64,000 nt of DNA from an uncultured Olsenella sp. (GCA_900314495.1 OMVJ01000009.1:1-64000); one strand, 5' to 3'; shown: positions 8,491 to 17,564, counted from the stretch's first letter. Made by a program: numbers and translations. Notes: a model not told the origin generated them from the letters alone.

Positions 8491-8828
8491 GGCATTCCAA
8501 TCCGTTGAGGGATTCCGGCCCGTTTGCAGTGGTGCTGGTTGCGCCCTCGCGCCCCCGCCAGACAAAACATCATAGGGCGGCAATCCATGACCACGTCGGT
8601 TTACTAGGGTAGCGGTTGCGGAGAACAAGGTAAGTGGGGCGTCGGGCGTGCTGCTACTTGCGCCGCGGGAATGCAACTCGGGACCCAGTTTCTTACGGTC
8701 ATCGTTTTAGTAATATGCGATTATTGAAAAAGACTTGCGCGTACCGTATATTTAGTAATGCATAGGGTGCATATGTGCAGCAAACCGCGGCGATTCTTCG
8801 CCGTTTCCGACCTAGAGGATGAGGAAGC
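8491..8828. other. Divergent intergenic region, DUF3841 / TetR
   Basis: These 338 bases hold no convincing gene. The right half is AT-rich and carries the TetR promoter at 8724-8752. TTTAGTAAT occurs twice as a direct repeat (8706-8714 and 8751-8759), bracketing that promoter. Confidence 0.6.
8724..8752 (+). promoter_or_regulatory. Promoter of the TetR-family gene
   Basis: TTGAAA (8724-8729), a 17-base spacer and TATATT (8747-8752) form a near-consensus sigma70 promoter. The second TTTAGTAAT repeat overlaps its -10 end and the predicted start site, as expected for an autoregulated repressor. Confidence 0.75.
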
Positions 8829-9488
8829 ATGGGCCGAAACAAGTACACGCCCGAGCAGCGGACGGAGATCATCACGACGTTCCTCTCGGCAACGAAGGCG
8901 ATTCTGGACGTGGAGGGGGTGAAGGGCGTCTCCATTCGCAAGGTCGCCGCAAACGCGGGGTACAACAGCGCCACCCTGTACCTCTACTTCAAGGACGTGA
9001 ACGACCTCATCACGCTGGCCTCCATCGGCTACCTTGAGGGCTACTGCGGCATGCTCGCCCACTCCGACGAGCTCATGCCCGACACCCTGACCGCCTACCT
9101 GTACTCCTGGCGCGTCTTCTCGCGCTACGCCACCGTCTACCCCGACATCTTCTACCAGCTCTTCTTCAGCAAGCACAGCGAGCCCCTGTCTGAGTCCATA
9201 GAGCGCTACTACTCCATATACCCGGAGCAGCTCAACAACCTGGACGACAAGATCTACGACATGCTCAACAGGGGCGAGCTTGCCGAGCGCAACCTGGTGC
9301 TGCTCACCCAGCTGGCAAAGAGCAACGTGGTCGAGACCAAGCGGATCGAGAACATCAACCGCCTCACCGTGGCCTACTTCAAGTCCCTGCTGGAGGAGTA
9401 CATGGAGGCGGAGGACCACTCCATGGCGGACGACTCCATTGCCCAGAAGATGCAGGAGATCAACATCTTCCTGCTGCAGCTGAGCTAG
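8829..9488 (+). CDS. TetR-family transcriptional regulator
   Basis: This 219-residue protein has an N-terminal TetR helix-turn-helix (VSIRKVAANAGYNSATLYLYF, about residues 35-55) and a helical C-terminal ligand domain rich in Tyr and Leu. The ATG follows AGGAAGC. The gene stands alone between a near-consensus promoter and a terminator, divergent from the DUF3841 pair. Its ligand is unknown; the promoter repeats suggest autoregulation. Confidence 0.88.
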   Translation: MGRNKYTPEQRTEIITTFLSATKAILDVEGVKGVSIRKVAANAGYNSATLYLYFKDVNDLITLASIGYLEGYCGMLAHSDELMPDTLTAYLYSWRVFSRYATVYPDIFYQLFFSKHSEPLSESIERYYSIYPEQLNNLDDKIYDMLNRGELAERNLVLLTQLAKSNVVETKRIENINRLTVAYFKSLLEEYMEAEDHSMADDSIAQKMQEINIFLLQLS

Positions 9489-9544
9489 GGCGAGGGCCTG
9501 GGGGCGGCAACGCCGGTCCCACCTGCCGTCTTGCACTAACATGT

Positions 9545-9585
9545 GGGCGCCCCGCCGGAACGTGCCAGCGGGGCGCCCCTTCCTT
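9545..9585. terminator. Bidirectional terminator
   Basis: Eleven-base perfect arms (GGGCGCCCCGC at 9545-9555, GCGGGGCGCCC at 9568-9578) followed by CTTCCTT. It ends the TetR gene and the convergent selenium operon. Confidence 0.85.
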
Positions 9586-9606
9586 GCGGCTTGGCCGTGG
9601 CGGACG

Positions 9607-10743
9607 CTAGCGGGCAATCTCCTGCACGGCGGCTACGGCCGCGTCCACCTCATCCTGCGTGGTGAACCAGGCGAAGCTGAAGCGGACCACGCCCTGCTCC
9701 ACCGTGCCCAGCGCGCGGTGCATGCGCGGGGCGCAGTGGGCGCCGGGGCGGGTGGCTATGTCGTAGTGCTGGGCCAGCTCGTCAGACACCACGGCGGAGC
9801 TGTAATCCCGAATGTTCAGCGGCACGATGGCGCAGCGGTCCGCCGCCTGGAAGTCGCCGTAGACGGTCACGCCCTCCACGTCGCAGACGCCCTCGTAGAA
9901 GCGGCGCATGAGGGCCTCCTCGTGGTCGTGGATGGCCTTGAGGGTGACCTCGTCAATGTAGTCCAGGGCGGCGACCAGGCCCGCCAGGCCGTGGCTGTTG
10001 AGGGTGCCCGCCTCCAGGCGCGTGGGGTACTCGGTGGGCTGAGTCTCCGAGTAGGACTGGACGCCGGTGCCGCCCACCTTGAAGGGGGAAATCTCCACGC
10101 CCTCGCGAATGCAGAGGCCGCCCGTGCCCTGGGGGCCCATGAGGCCCTTGTGGCCCGTGAAGCACACGACGTCCAGACCCATGGCATCCATGTTCACCAC
10201 GTGGCTGCCGGCCGTCTGGGAGGCGTCCACCACCACCAGTGCGCCGTGCTTGTGGGCGATGCTGGCCACCCGGGCCACGTCCACCATGTTGCCGGTAACG
10301 TTGGAGCCGTGCGTGACGGCCACCAGGCGGGTGCCGTCGGTGACCAGCTGCTCCAGCTGGTCGTAGTCCAGGTTGCCCCTCCGATCCACGCCGCAGAACT
10401 GCAGGTCCACGCTGTGCTCGTCGCGAAGGCGGTACAGGGGGCGCAGCACGGAGTTGTGCTCCATGTCCGTGGAGACCACGCGGTCCCCCTCGTGCACCAG
10501 GCCCGTGAGGGCCACGTTCAGGGCCTCCGTGGAGTTGTTGGCAAAGGCAACGTGGTCCGGCTGGGGGCAGCCGAAGAGCTTGGCAACCTTCTCGCGGGCA
10601 ACATAGTCCGTGCGCGTGGCCTTGAGCGATGCGCTGGAGACGCCGCGCGAGGCGTTGCCCATGGTGTTGAGGGCCTGCACCACGGCATCGATGACCTGCT
10701 GCGGCTTGCGCATGGTGGTCGCAGCGTTGTCGAGGTAGATCAT
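9607..10743 (-). CDS. Cysteine desulfurase-like enzyme of the selenium locus
   Basis: This 378-residue class V aminotransferase begins MIYLDNAATTMRKPQQVIDA. The PLP lysine lies in FTGHKGLMGPQG and the persulfide-carrying cysteine in RPGAHCAPRMH. Such enzymes mobilise sulfur from cysteine or selenium from selenocysteine. A family of these desulfurases is known to travel with yedF and selD in selenium-using genomes, which fits this position directly after yedF. The start at 10743 has GGAGGAG ahead of it. A hairpin at 10760-10791 separates it from yedF, so it may be transcribed partly on its own. Confidence 0.85.
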   Translation of the reverse strand: MIYLDNAATTMRKPQQVIDAVVQALNTMGNASRGVSSASLKATRTDYVAREKVAKLFGCPQPDHVAFANNSTEALNVALTGLVHEGDRVVSTDMEHNSVLRPLYRLRDEHSVDLQFCGVDRRGNLDYDQLEQLVTDGTRLVAVTHGSNVTGNMVDVARVASIAHKHGALVVVDASQTAGSHVVNMDAMGLDVVCFTGHKGLMGPQGTGGLCIREGVEISPFKVGGTGVQSYSETQPTEYPTRLEAGTLNSHGLAGLVAALDYIDEVTLKAIHDHEEALMRRFYEGVCDVEGVTVYGDFQAADRCAIVPLNIRDYSSAVVSDELAQHYDIATRPGAHCAPRMHRALGTVEQGVVRFSFAWFTTQDEVDAAVAAVQEIAR

Positions 10744-10759
10744 GTTCTCCTCCGTAGCA

Positions 10760-10791
10760 AGGCGGAGGGGCAACCAGGTACCCCTCCGCTT
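10760..10791 (-). terminator. Hairpin between yedF and the desulfurase
   Basis: GCGGAGGGG (10762-10770) pairs with CCCCTCCGC (10781-10789), extended by a G-U pair. It has no long U-run and may attenuate rather than end transcription. Confidence 0.5.
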
Positions 10792-10850
10792 CCATACATA
10801 CTCTGTGTTGCTGGGACGGGGACGCGAGCGGGCCTTGCGACTCATTGGCA

Positions 10851-10879
10851 TGAGACAAAAGGTGCGTCCCCCTGTCTCA
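10851..10879. repeat. Palindromic repeat after yedF
   Basis: The second exact copy of the 1301-1329 repeat (identity extends over 10849-10880). It begins immediately after the yedF stop codon and could end or stabilise that transcript. Confidence 0.85.
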
Positions 10880-11497
10880 CTACGGACGGAGAATGAGGCT
10901 GGCCTCCAGCTGCTTCTGCACGATGACGTACATGTTGGAGGCGGAGCCCACGGCCAGCTTGTCCGTCAGGCCATAGAAGTTCAGGCAGGTGCCGCAGGAG
11001 ATGATCTCCACGCCGGCATCGGCCATGAGCTTGAGGTCCTCCAGCGCGGGCGAGCCCTCGCAGGTCAGGCGCACGCCGCCGTTGTAGAAGAGGATGGTCT
11101 TGGGCAGCTCGTCCATCTGGCTCAGCGTGTAGATGAACATCTTCATCAGGTTGCGGCCCAGCTCGTCGTCGCCCTCGCCCTGGTGGTCGGCGGCAACGAC
11201 GACCACGACGTTGCGCTCTGCCGGGGCGAACTGCTGCGCCTCGGCCTCGTCCACGGCCTCCTCGGTGCCGGAGACGGTGGTGGTGACCTCGTAGTTGCCG
11301 TCCTCCAGCTGCTTGGACTCGGAGGTGTAGCCCTTGTCGGAGGCAAGCTTGGCCAGGTTCTTGACGGCGGTCTCGTTGTCGACCTTGGTCACGACCACGC
11401 CGGCGCCCTCCAGGCCCTTGATGGCCTTGATGGTCTTGACGACGGGAATGGGGCAGGCGTTGCCGATGGCGTCAACCTCTACGATCTTGTCACTCAT
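10880..11497 (-). CDS. yedF: Selenium metabolism protein YedF
   Basis: This 205-residue protein joins an N-terminal TusA/SirA-like domain (GNACPIPVVKTIKAI, with the sulfur-carrier-type CPIP motif) to a C-terminal DsrE-like domain containing GEGDDELGRNLMKMF and ISCGTCLNFYG. This fused form is the selenium-associated YedF, a marker of selenium use thought to carry reduced selenium or sulfur; the biochemistry is not settled. It starts 6 bases after selB ends, so the two are co-transcribed. Confidence 0.9.
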   Translation of the reverse strand: MSDKIVEVDAIGNACPIPVVKTIKAIKGLEGAGVVVTKVDNETAVKNLAKLASDKGYTSESKQLEDGNYEVTTTVSGTEEAVDEAEAQQFAPAERNVVVVVAADHQGEGDDELGRNLMKMFIYTLSQMDELPKTILFYNGGVRLTCEGSPALEDLKLMADAGVEIISCGTCLNFYGLTDKLAVGSASNMYVIVQKQLEASLILRP

Positions 11498-11503
11498 TGA
11501 TAT

Positions 11504-13420
11504 CTACTCCCCTTTCTGGAGGTCACTGGGCTTGAGCAGCGTGCGCACGCCATCCACCATCTTGGAAATGTGGCACGCGTCGAAGTAGTCAAGGTAGAGC
11601 TGGGCGTACTTGCGGGAGACGCCCAGCTTGGTGCGGTAGTCGCCAAGGGCGACCGTGCTGGAGTCCGCGAACATGCCCATGAAGGTGGAGAGGGCCTTGG
11701 CATAGGCGGTGCGGTGCACCGTGGCCGTTGGCGAGACCGCAACCAGGGTCCCCGTCTTGACCAGGTGGGCGGACACCTCGTTGAAGAGGGCACGGCGGCT
11801 CTGGAACCTGGCGGCAACCTCCTCGTTGAGGGGGGCCTCCAGGCCGGCGTCCTGGTACAGCTTGGTGAGCTCGTCCATCATGGCCCTCTGCTCAGACGTG
11901 GGCGTGGGGGCGTAGCCCGGCAGACGGACCACGCTGCCAGACACCTCGACGGTGCCGTGCGAGACGAGCCAGTTGATGAGGTCGTTGGCAATGCCCAGGT
12001 CGGCCTGGTACACGCGCTGGCGGAACTCGCCAAGGCTCATGCCCTCGTCCAGCGTGTGAACGCGGTGGTAGGCCGTGAGGGCCTTGGACATGTCTGCCGC
12101 CAGGTCCTCCAGGGCGGCCACGCTCACGTAGCGCTTGCCCACCATGTGGAGGGTGCCGTCCTGGACGTAGCGGTCCAGGATGGCGCGGACCACGGGCTCC
12201 TCCATGCCGGCGAGGGTGGCCACCTCGGCCGAGGTCAGGGGCTTGATACCGGAATCCAGCACCAGCTGGCGGGCGCGCTCCTCCGGCCTCCACGCAAGGT
12301 GAGCCAGGTGCGCCAACACCTTCTCGTTGTTGCGCTTGAGCTTGCGGGTGGTGGGCTCTAGAATCTCTCCGCCGCCAACCGTGACGACGGGCGAGAAGAA
12401 GCGGACGATGAACTTGTCCTGGTTGCGCATGGTGAGCTCTTTGGAGAGCGTGAGCTGGGCGAAGCAGCTCTCGCCGGGGTCCAGCACGTCGCGGTCCAGC
12501 AGGCGAACCTTGGCCATGAGCTCCTGCGTGCCGTGGTAGAAGTGCAGCTGGGAGGAGTTGCGCACGCTGTAGGGCGAATCCGCCATGAGCTGCATGCGCA
12601 CCGCCACCTGGTTGGTCTGGATCATGGAGTTGGGAGCGGCGACCGTGCAGCCGCGCTGGATGATGGTGGAGTCCACGCCCGCCAGGTTCACAGCCACGCG
12701 CATGCCCGCGTAGACCTCGGTCTGGGCAACGTTGTGGGTCTGCAGGCCGCGCACCTTGGCGGTGACCTCCTGCGGGTAGATGTCCGCCACGTCGCCCGGG
12801 CGGAGCGTGCCGTCCACCAGCGTGCCCGTAACGATGGTGCCGAAGCCGCGCTTGGTGAAGACGCGGTCCACCGGCAGGCGGAAGGGGCTGTCAACGCGCT
12901 TGTCGTCCGCGTTGGCCACAAGGTCCACGATCTTGTTCTTGAGCTCCTCTATGCCCTGGCCCGTGGCCGCGGACACCGGAATGATGGGGGCGTCCTCAAG
13001 GAAGGTGCCCTTGACGCGCTCACGCGTGTCCTCGGAGACCACCTCCAGCCAATCCTCGTCCACCAGGTCTGCCTTGGTGAGGACGATGATGCCGGACTCA
13101 ACGTCCAGAATCTGCAGGATGTCCAGGTGCTCCTGGGTCTGGGGCATGAAGCCCTCGTCCGCGGCAACCACCAGGAGGACGACGTCTATGCCCGTGGCGC
13201 CGACAATCATGTTCCTGACCAGCTTCTCGTGGCCGGGAACGTCAATTATGCTGGCCGATTGGCCGTTGGGGAGTACCAGCTGCGCAAAACCAAGGTCGAG
13301 GGTGATGCCGCGACGCTGCTCCTCCTCCAGGCGGTCGGTGTTCGTGCCCGTGAGGGCCTTGGTCAGCCAGGTTTTACCGTGATCTACGTGACCCGCAGTT
13401 CCAATGACGACATGCTTCAT
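11504..13420 (-). CDS. selB: Selenocysteine-specific elongation factor SelB
   Basis: SelB brings Sec-tRNA-Sec to UGA codons marked by a SECIS hairpin. The 638-residue protein begins with a GTPase domain (GHVDHGKT at the P-loop, DVPGHE for G3, TKAD for G4), then EF-Tu-like beta domains, and ends with winged-helix repeats that bind mRNA; the length is typical. It lies between selA (56 bases upstream) and yedF. Its clients in this window are selD, grdA and grdB. Confidence 0.97.
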   Translation of the reverse strand: MKHVVIGTAGHVDHGKTWLTKALTGTNTDRLEEEQRRGITLDLGFAQLVLPNGQSASIIDVPGHEKLVRNMIVGATGIDVVLLVVAADEGFMPQTQEHLDILQILDVESGIIVLTKADLVDEDWLEVVSEDTRERVKGTFLEDAPIIPVSAATGQGIEELKNKIVDLVANADDKRVDSPFRLPVDRVFTKRGFGTIVTGTLVDGTLRPGDVADIYPQEVTAKVRGLQTHNVAQTEVYAGMRVAVNLAGVDSTIIQRGCTVAAPNSMIQTNQVAVRMQLMADSPYSVRNSSQLHFYHGTQELMAKVRLLDRDVLDPGESCFAQLTLSKELTMRNQDKFIVRFFSPVVTVGGGEILEPTTRKLKRNNEKVLAHLAHLAWRPEERARQLVLDSGIKPLTSAEVATLAGMEEPVVRAILDRYVQDGTLHMVGKRYVSVAALEDLAADMSKALTAYHRVHTLDEGMSLGEFRQRVYQADLGIANDLINWLVSHGTVEVSGSVVRLPGYAPTPTSEQRAMMDELTKLYQDAGLEAPLNEEVAARFQSRRALFNEVSAHLVKTGTLVAVSPTATVHRTAYAKALSTFMGMFADSSTVALGDYRTKLGVSRKYAQLYLDYFDACHISKMVDGVRTLLKPSDLQKGE

Positions 13421-13476
13421 AGCTTGCCGCCCCCCGAACTGACCTCCTTGGTCACGATTGCTGCGTACTCCGTCAT

Positions 13477-14892
13477 CTAGCTAATACCTTCCGTGTTGAC
13501 TCCGCGGGCGACCTCTGCAAGCGCTTCGCACACAAGGCCGTCATCACCCTCCTGGAGGGTGCGCACGCACACCAGGACCCTGTCCTTGTACAGACGCGTG
13601 ATGACGGGCTTTGGCACGTCGCGCAGCCTGCGCTCAAGTTCCGCCGCCGCAAGGCCGGGAACGTCTATGGCAACGGCCGCCCCGTCCAGCATAACACCTG
13701 GCATGGAGCCTCCGCCCACCTCATCCTGCACATCCAGCACCTGGTGCCCAATTCCGGGCACTTCGTTCGCAATTCGTTCGTCCAGGGCACGCGCGTGGGC
13801 ACGGCAGGCCTCCGCGTCCATGGCCAGCATGCGGACCACGGGAATCTTCTCCGCGGCCTGCTTGGGGTCGCGGTAGAGCTGCATGGTCATCTCCAGCGCG
13901 GCAAGGGACATCTTGTCTATGCGCAGCATGCGGGTGAGCTGGTTCTTCTTGATGCGGTCTATGAGGTCCTTGCGGCCGACCAGGATGCCGCCCTGGGCGG
14001 AGCCGGCCAGCTTGTCGCCCGAGAAGCACACCACGTCAGCGCCGTCCTTGAGCAGGCCCTTGATGGTGTCCTGCTGGCCCAGGCCGGGAATCTGCAGGGG
14101 GTAGAGGGGCGCGGCACCCATGTCGTACAGGACGAGGGCACCGGCGGGCTTGGCAATCTGCGCGAGCTCCGCCACAGAGACGTTCTCTGTGAAGCCGACC
14201 ATGACGAAGTTGGAGGTGTGGACCTTGAGGAGCGCCTTGGCACCCTGCTCCGAGAGGGCGCGCTGGTAGTCGCTGAGGTGGGTCTTGTTGGTGGTGCCCA
14301 CCTCTATGAGGTTGGCCCCGCTGCGAACCATGATCTCCGGCACGCGGAAGGCACCGCCGATCTCCACCTCCTCGCCGCGCGAGACCGCCACGCCCTGGCC
14401 CTGGCACAGGGTGTTGAGCATGAGGAAGACGGCACCTGCGTTGTTGTTGACGACCATGGCCGCCTCGGCGCCCGTGACCTCGCAGATGACCTTCTCTATG
14501 TGGGCATAGCGAATGCCGCGCTCGCCGCGCTCCAGGTTGTACTCCAGGTTGCTGTAGCCCTCCGCCACCTGGGCCACGTGCTGGGCAACCTCGTGCCCCA
14601 GCGGCGCACGGCCCAGATTGGTGTGCAGCACCACGCCCGTGGCGTTGATGACCGGCCTCAGGCTGTAGGCGCCACGGCGGCGCAGCGTGTTGGCGACGTC
14701 CGCCGCAACCTGCTCCGGCGTACCGACCTCCTGGACCGTGCCGTCCAGGACGGCGGCACGCAGGCCGTCAAGGTAGGCACGGACGGCCTCGCGAAGCTGG
14801 TCGTGGGTATAGTCCTGCTCAAGGCCCTGGAGCGCGTCCTGCGCAAGCAGGACGTCCACCTTCGGAATGAGCTTCAACGCCTCTTTGCCCAT
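13477..14892 (-). CDS. selA: L-seryl-tRNA(Sec) selenium transferase SelA
   Basis: SelA converts Ser-tRNA-Sec to Sec-tRNA-Sec with selenophosphate, using PLP. The 471-residue protein has the PLP-lysine motif FSGDKLAGSAQGGILVGRK and the early INATGVVLHTNLGRAPL signature. The ATG at 14892 is preceded by GGAGG; the frame continues to 14955 without a better start. tRNA-Sec ends 75 bases upstream, so bacterial-type Sec synthesis and its tRNA are encoded together. Confidence 0.97.
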   Translation of the reverse strand: MGKEALKLIPKVDVLLAQDALQGLEQDYTHDQLREAVRAYLDGLRAAVLDGTVQEVGTPEQVAADVANTLRRRGAYSLRPVINATGVVLHTNLGRAPLGHEVAQHVAQVAEGYSNLEYNLERGERGIRYAHIEKVICEVTGAEAAMVVNNNAGAVFLMLNTLCQGQGVAVSRGEEVEIGGAFRVPEIMVRSGANLIEVGTTNKTHLSDYQRALSEQGAKALLKVHTSNFVMVGFTENVSVAELAQIAKPAGALVLYDMGAAPLYPLQIPGLGQQDTIKGLLKDGADVVCFSGDKLAGSAQGGILVGRKDLIDRIKKNQLTRMLRIDKMSLAALEMTMQLYRDPKQAAEKIPVVRMLAMDAEACRAHARALDERIANEVPGIGHQVLDVQDEVGGGSMPGVMLDGAAVAIDVPGLAAAELERRLRDVPKPVITRLYKDRVLVCVRTLQEGDDGLVCEALAEVARGVNTEGIS

Positions 14893-14967
14893 ATGGCCTC
14901 CTTCGGAAAGCCGACGCACACCTACACAAAAACGGTGCCCAGGAGACCTGGACACCGCGAGTTTACC

Positions 14968-15064
14968 TGGCGGGAGCAGGTGGGAATCGAACCCACCCGA
15001 GCAGCATTACCTGCTCACACTGGTTTTGAAGACCAGGAGGCACACCAGTTACCCTTCTACCCCC
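14968..15064 (-). tRNA. selC: tRNA-Sec (anticodon TCA)
   Basis: The 97-base gene reads 5' to 3' on the minus strand. The acceptor strand GGGGGTAG pairs with CTGCTCCC (8 bp, two G-U), followed by G and an encoded CCA. The anticodon arm is CTGGT-CTTCAAA-ACCAG with anticodon TCA, matching UGA. A long variable arm (TGAGCAG with its complement GCTGCTC) and the T arm GTGGG-TTCGATT-CCCAC complete it. The 8-bp acceptor and long extra arm are hallmarks of bacterial tRNA-Sec. Confidence 0.96.
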
Positions 15065-15142
15065 ACGTTGTCTGGCACCCCAGATAACGTAGATGAGAAT
15101 AAACGCGGTTAGTCAATCAGTCAACAAAAAAGAAAAACGAAT

Positions 15143-16357
15143 CTACGAAAGGTTCCCAACGGCGTCCTTGGTCACGTTGTGCCAGGAGATCTGGCTGACG
15201 TCGCAGGGCACGCAGGGCATGGAGAGCGCCTGGAGCAGGGCTGCCCTCAGGCGGGCCTCAAAGCCCGGCAGCTCCCCCTCACAGGGCGTGTCCACGCTGG
15301 CCATGGCGGGCGGCTCAACCCAGACGACGGGGGCATTGGGCACGCGCTCCTGGAGCCAGGGCCTGACGCCAGGCAAGTCAGTAGTCACCACCTTGCAGCC
15401 GCAGGCCAGCGCCTCCACCACCACCAGCGGCAGCCCCTCATAGAAGGAGGGCAGGCAGTACACCTCCGCCGCGTGGTACTCCCGCGCCAGCTCCGCCTGG
15501 GGAAGCTTGCCCAGGAAGTCCGCCTCCCAGCGGATGGAGCGGCCCAGGCCCGTGATGGCGGCAAACTCCGCGTCGTCCTCTCCCCTGCCGCCCGCAAGGC
15601 GCAGGCACAGGGACGGCGTGCCTTCGGGCAGCTGGTCCGCGGCAATGGCGTCCGCGGCGCGCAGGAGGCTGGGCACGCCCTTCTTGCCCCAGATCTTGCC
15701 CGCATAGCATATTCGGCCGGGCTGGCGCGTCACGTCCGCGCAGCCCTCCGGCGAGAAGACCCTGGTGCTGATGCCCGTGCCTATGACGTGGATGCGCGCT
15801 GGGTCCAGGCCGTAGGTCTGCTCGATCTGCTGCGCCTGGGCCTCGTGCAGGGCGAACACGGCATCCAGGGAGCGGATTGCCTCCAGGATCCTCTGCCGCT
15901 CCAGCTGGCGGGTGGCCATCTGGCGCAGGTCCGTGGAGTGGCACACGGCTCCCACGGGCAGGCCGGGCGCGCAGGCGCGGACTATGGACGTCACTAGGTA
16001 CAGGTGGTGGCAGATTATGGCGTCCGGGCGGAACTCCTCCAGCGCCTGGCGGACGCGGGCCTGGAAGGCGGCCACAAAGAGCGAGGTCATCTGGGGCGTG
16101 AGGTCGCGGTAGCGGGTGGCGGGGTACGGCATCACGTCGGACATGCCGCACACGTGGAAGGGCAGCGCCTCCGTGTGGAAGCGCACGTCGAAGACGGCCG
16201 TCTGCTCGGGAAGGGCGGTAATGACGTCCTCCGCGTCCACGCCGCACACCACGGCCGTCTGGTGGCCAAGCTCAATCTGGGCCTTGACCATCTCCGTCAG
16301 GTAGACGCCGCTTCCCGTGCCGTCGGGCTTCTGTGCGGTTACGTTCAGGATGCGCAT
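15143..16357 (-). CDS. Family 4 glycosyltransferase in the selenium locus
   Basis: This 404-residue GT-B enzyme begins MRILNVTAQKPDGTGSGVYL and carries the GT4 C-terminal signature FYEGLPLVVVEALACGCKVV, with both glutamates of the E-x7-E motif; GKIWGKKGVPSLL marks the start of the second domain. The ATG follows GGAGG. It sits 76 bases after selD and before tRNA-Sec on the same strand, an odd place for a sugar transferase. In selenoneine synthesis, a glycosyltransferase (SenB) uses selenophosphate from a SelD homologue to make a selenosugar, so a selenium role is worth testing. The fold is certain; acceptor and donor are not. Confidence 0.85.
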   Translation of the reverse strand: MRILNVTAQKPDGTGSGVYLTEMVKAQIELGHQTAVVCGVDAEDVITALPEQTAVFDVRFHTEALPFHVCGMSDVMPYPATRYRDLTPQMTSLFVAAFQARVRQALEEFRPDAIICHHLYLVTSIVRACAPGLPVGAVCHSTDLRQMATRQLERQRILEAIRSLDAVFALHEAQAQQIEQTYGLDPARIHVIGTGISTRVFSPEGCADVTRQPGRICYAGKIWGKKGVPSLLRAADAIAADQLPEGTPSLCLRLAGGRGEDDAEFAAITGLGRSIRWEADFLGKLPQAELAREYHAAEVYCLPSFYEGLPLVVVEALACGCKVVTTDLPGVRPWLQERVPNAPVVWVEPPAMASVDTPCEGELPGFEARLRAALLQALSMPCVPCDVSQISWHNVTKDAVGNLS

Positions 16358-16378
16358 GGGTCCTCCGCGGGTAAGAAT

Positions 16379-16399
16379 CGGGGGCGCAGCGCACCCCCG
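16379..16399 (-). terminator. Weak hairpin between selD and the glycosyltransferase
   Basis: CGGGGG (16379-16384) pairs with CCCCCG (16394-16399) around a small inner stem; on the minus strand ATTCTT follows. It may trim rather than stop transcription into the glycosyltransferase. Confidence 0.4.
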
Positions 16400-16433
16400 A
16401 ACCACAAATCACATACGTAATATCATGACGCTT

Positions 16434-17477
16434 TTACTCAACAATGCGGACGAAGCAGTCCTCCTTCTGGTGGAAGTCGCCAACGTGGGCGGCGGTGAGG
16501 CCCTGCGCCCTCAGGGCGTCCACCAGCATTTCCGCGTCTTCGGGGGCCACGGCAAACATGAGGCCGCCGGATGACTGCGGGTCGAACATGAGGTCCGCCA
16601 CCTCTGTGGGCAGGGACGCGTCCCACTTCACGCGGTTGGAGAAGTAGTCCTGGTTGCGGTAGGTGCCGGCGGGGATGATGCCCATGCGGGCGAACTCATC
16701 CGCGTCGGGCACCAGGGGGACGTCGCTGTAGCGCAGGTAGGCCGTGACCTCCGCGCCCTCGGCCATCTCGCACAGGTGACCGGCCAGGCCGAAGCCCGTG
16801 ATGTCCGTGCAGGCGTGCACGTCGAAGTACTGGCCAACCTCGGCCGCGTACTTGTTGAGCTGGGCCATCTCCTGGTACAGGTCGTTCATGTCCGCCTGGT
16901 CAACCAGGCCGCCCTTTACGGCCGTGTTCATGACGCCGGAGCCTATGCGCTTGGTGGCAACCAGGGCGTCTCCGGGCTTGGCCGCGCTGTTGGCCAGAAT
17001 CTTCTGCGGGTCAACGAAGCCCATGACGCACATGCCGAACTTGGGCTCGTCGTCCACGATGGTGTGACCGCCGGCAATGGTGATGCCGGCCTCGCGCGCC
17101 TTGTCCGCGCCACCCTTCAGCACCTCGCCCGCCATGTCCACGCCCAGGCAGTTGGGCCAGCACAGCAGGTTCATGGCCAGCGTGGGCGTGCCGCCCATGG
17201 CGTACACGTCCGAGATGGCGTTCGCGGCCGCAATCTGGCCAAAGAGGAAGGGGTCGTCCACCATGGGCGGGAAGAAGTCCACGGTGCTGATGAGTGCCGT
17301 CTGGTCGTTCACCTTGTACACGCAGGCGTCGTCCGCCGTGTCGTACCCGATGAGCAGGTTGGGGTTGGGCAGGTTGGGAATCTCGCTCAGGACCTGAGCG
17401 AGGGCACCGGGTGCCATCTTGGCGGCTCAACCGGAAGCCGCCGTCATCTCTGTAAGGCGTTTGGCGTGTGCAGACAT
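16434..17477 (-). CDS. selD: Selenophosphate synthetase SelD, a selenoprotein
   Basis: SelD makes selenophosphate from selenide and ATP, the donor for SelA. Full length is 347 residues. The ATG at 17477 has GAGGAGAGG upstream and the N-terminus reads MSAHAKRLTEMTAASGUAAK, where U is the in-frame TGA at 17429-17427 (codon 17). This is exactly where SelD enzymes carry their catalytic Cys or Sec, followed by the conserved Lys. Later motifs are DFFPPMVDDPFLFGQIAAAN, AGGHTI and the C-terminal DPQSSGG. A gene finder that treats TGA as stop would start falsely at 17417. Confidence 0.96.
17403..17429 (-). promoter_or_regulatory. Sec UGA and SECIS-like hairpin in selD
   Basis: The UGA at 17429-17427 is followed after 11 bases by GGCAC-CCG-GTGCC (17415-17403 region), a 5-bp stem with a 3-base loop. 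The spacing matches bacterial SECIS elements. SelB dependence is inferred. Confidence 0.7.
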
Positions 17478-17516
17478 GCGTGTACCTCTCCTCGTGGACT
17501 GATGATTAAGAATCTT

Positions 17517-17545
17517 ATTGCAAGGATTCTGGGCCATGATATCAA
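17517..17545 (-). promoter_or_regulatory. Candidate selD promoter
   Basis: On the minus strand TTGATA (17545-17540), a 17-base spacer and TGCAAT (17522-17517) lie about 40 bases before the start codon. The -10 match is only moderate. Confidence 0.45.
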
Positions 17546-17564
17546 CCCGGAATTGTTCAACTGA

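Noticed and set aside
15143-16357. Ordinary cell-wall or capsule role for the glycosyltransferase
   Set aside because: Not excluded, but no other sugar-nucleotide, polymerase or export gene lies nearby, so context gives it no support.
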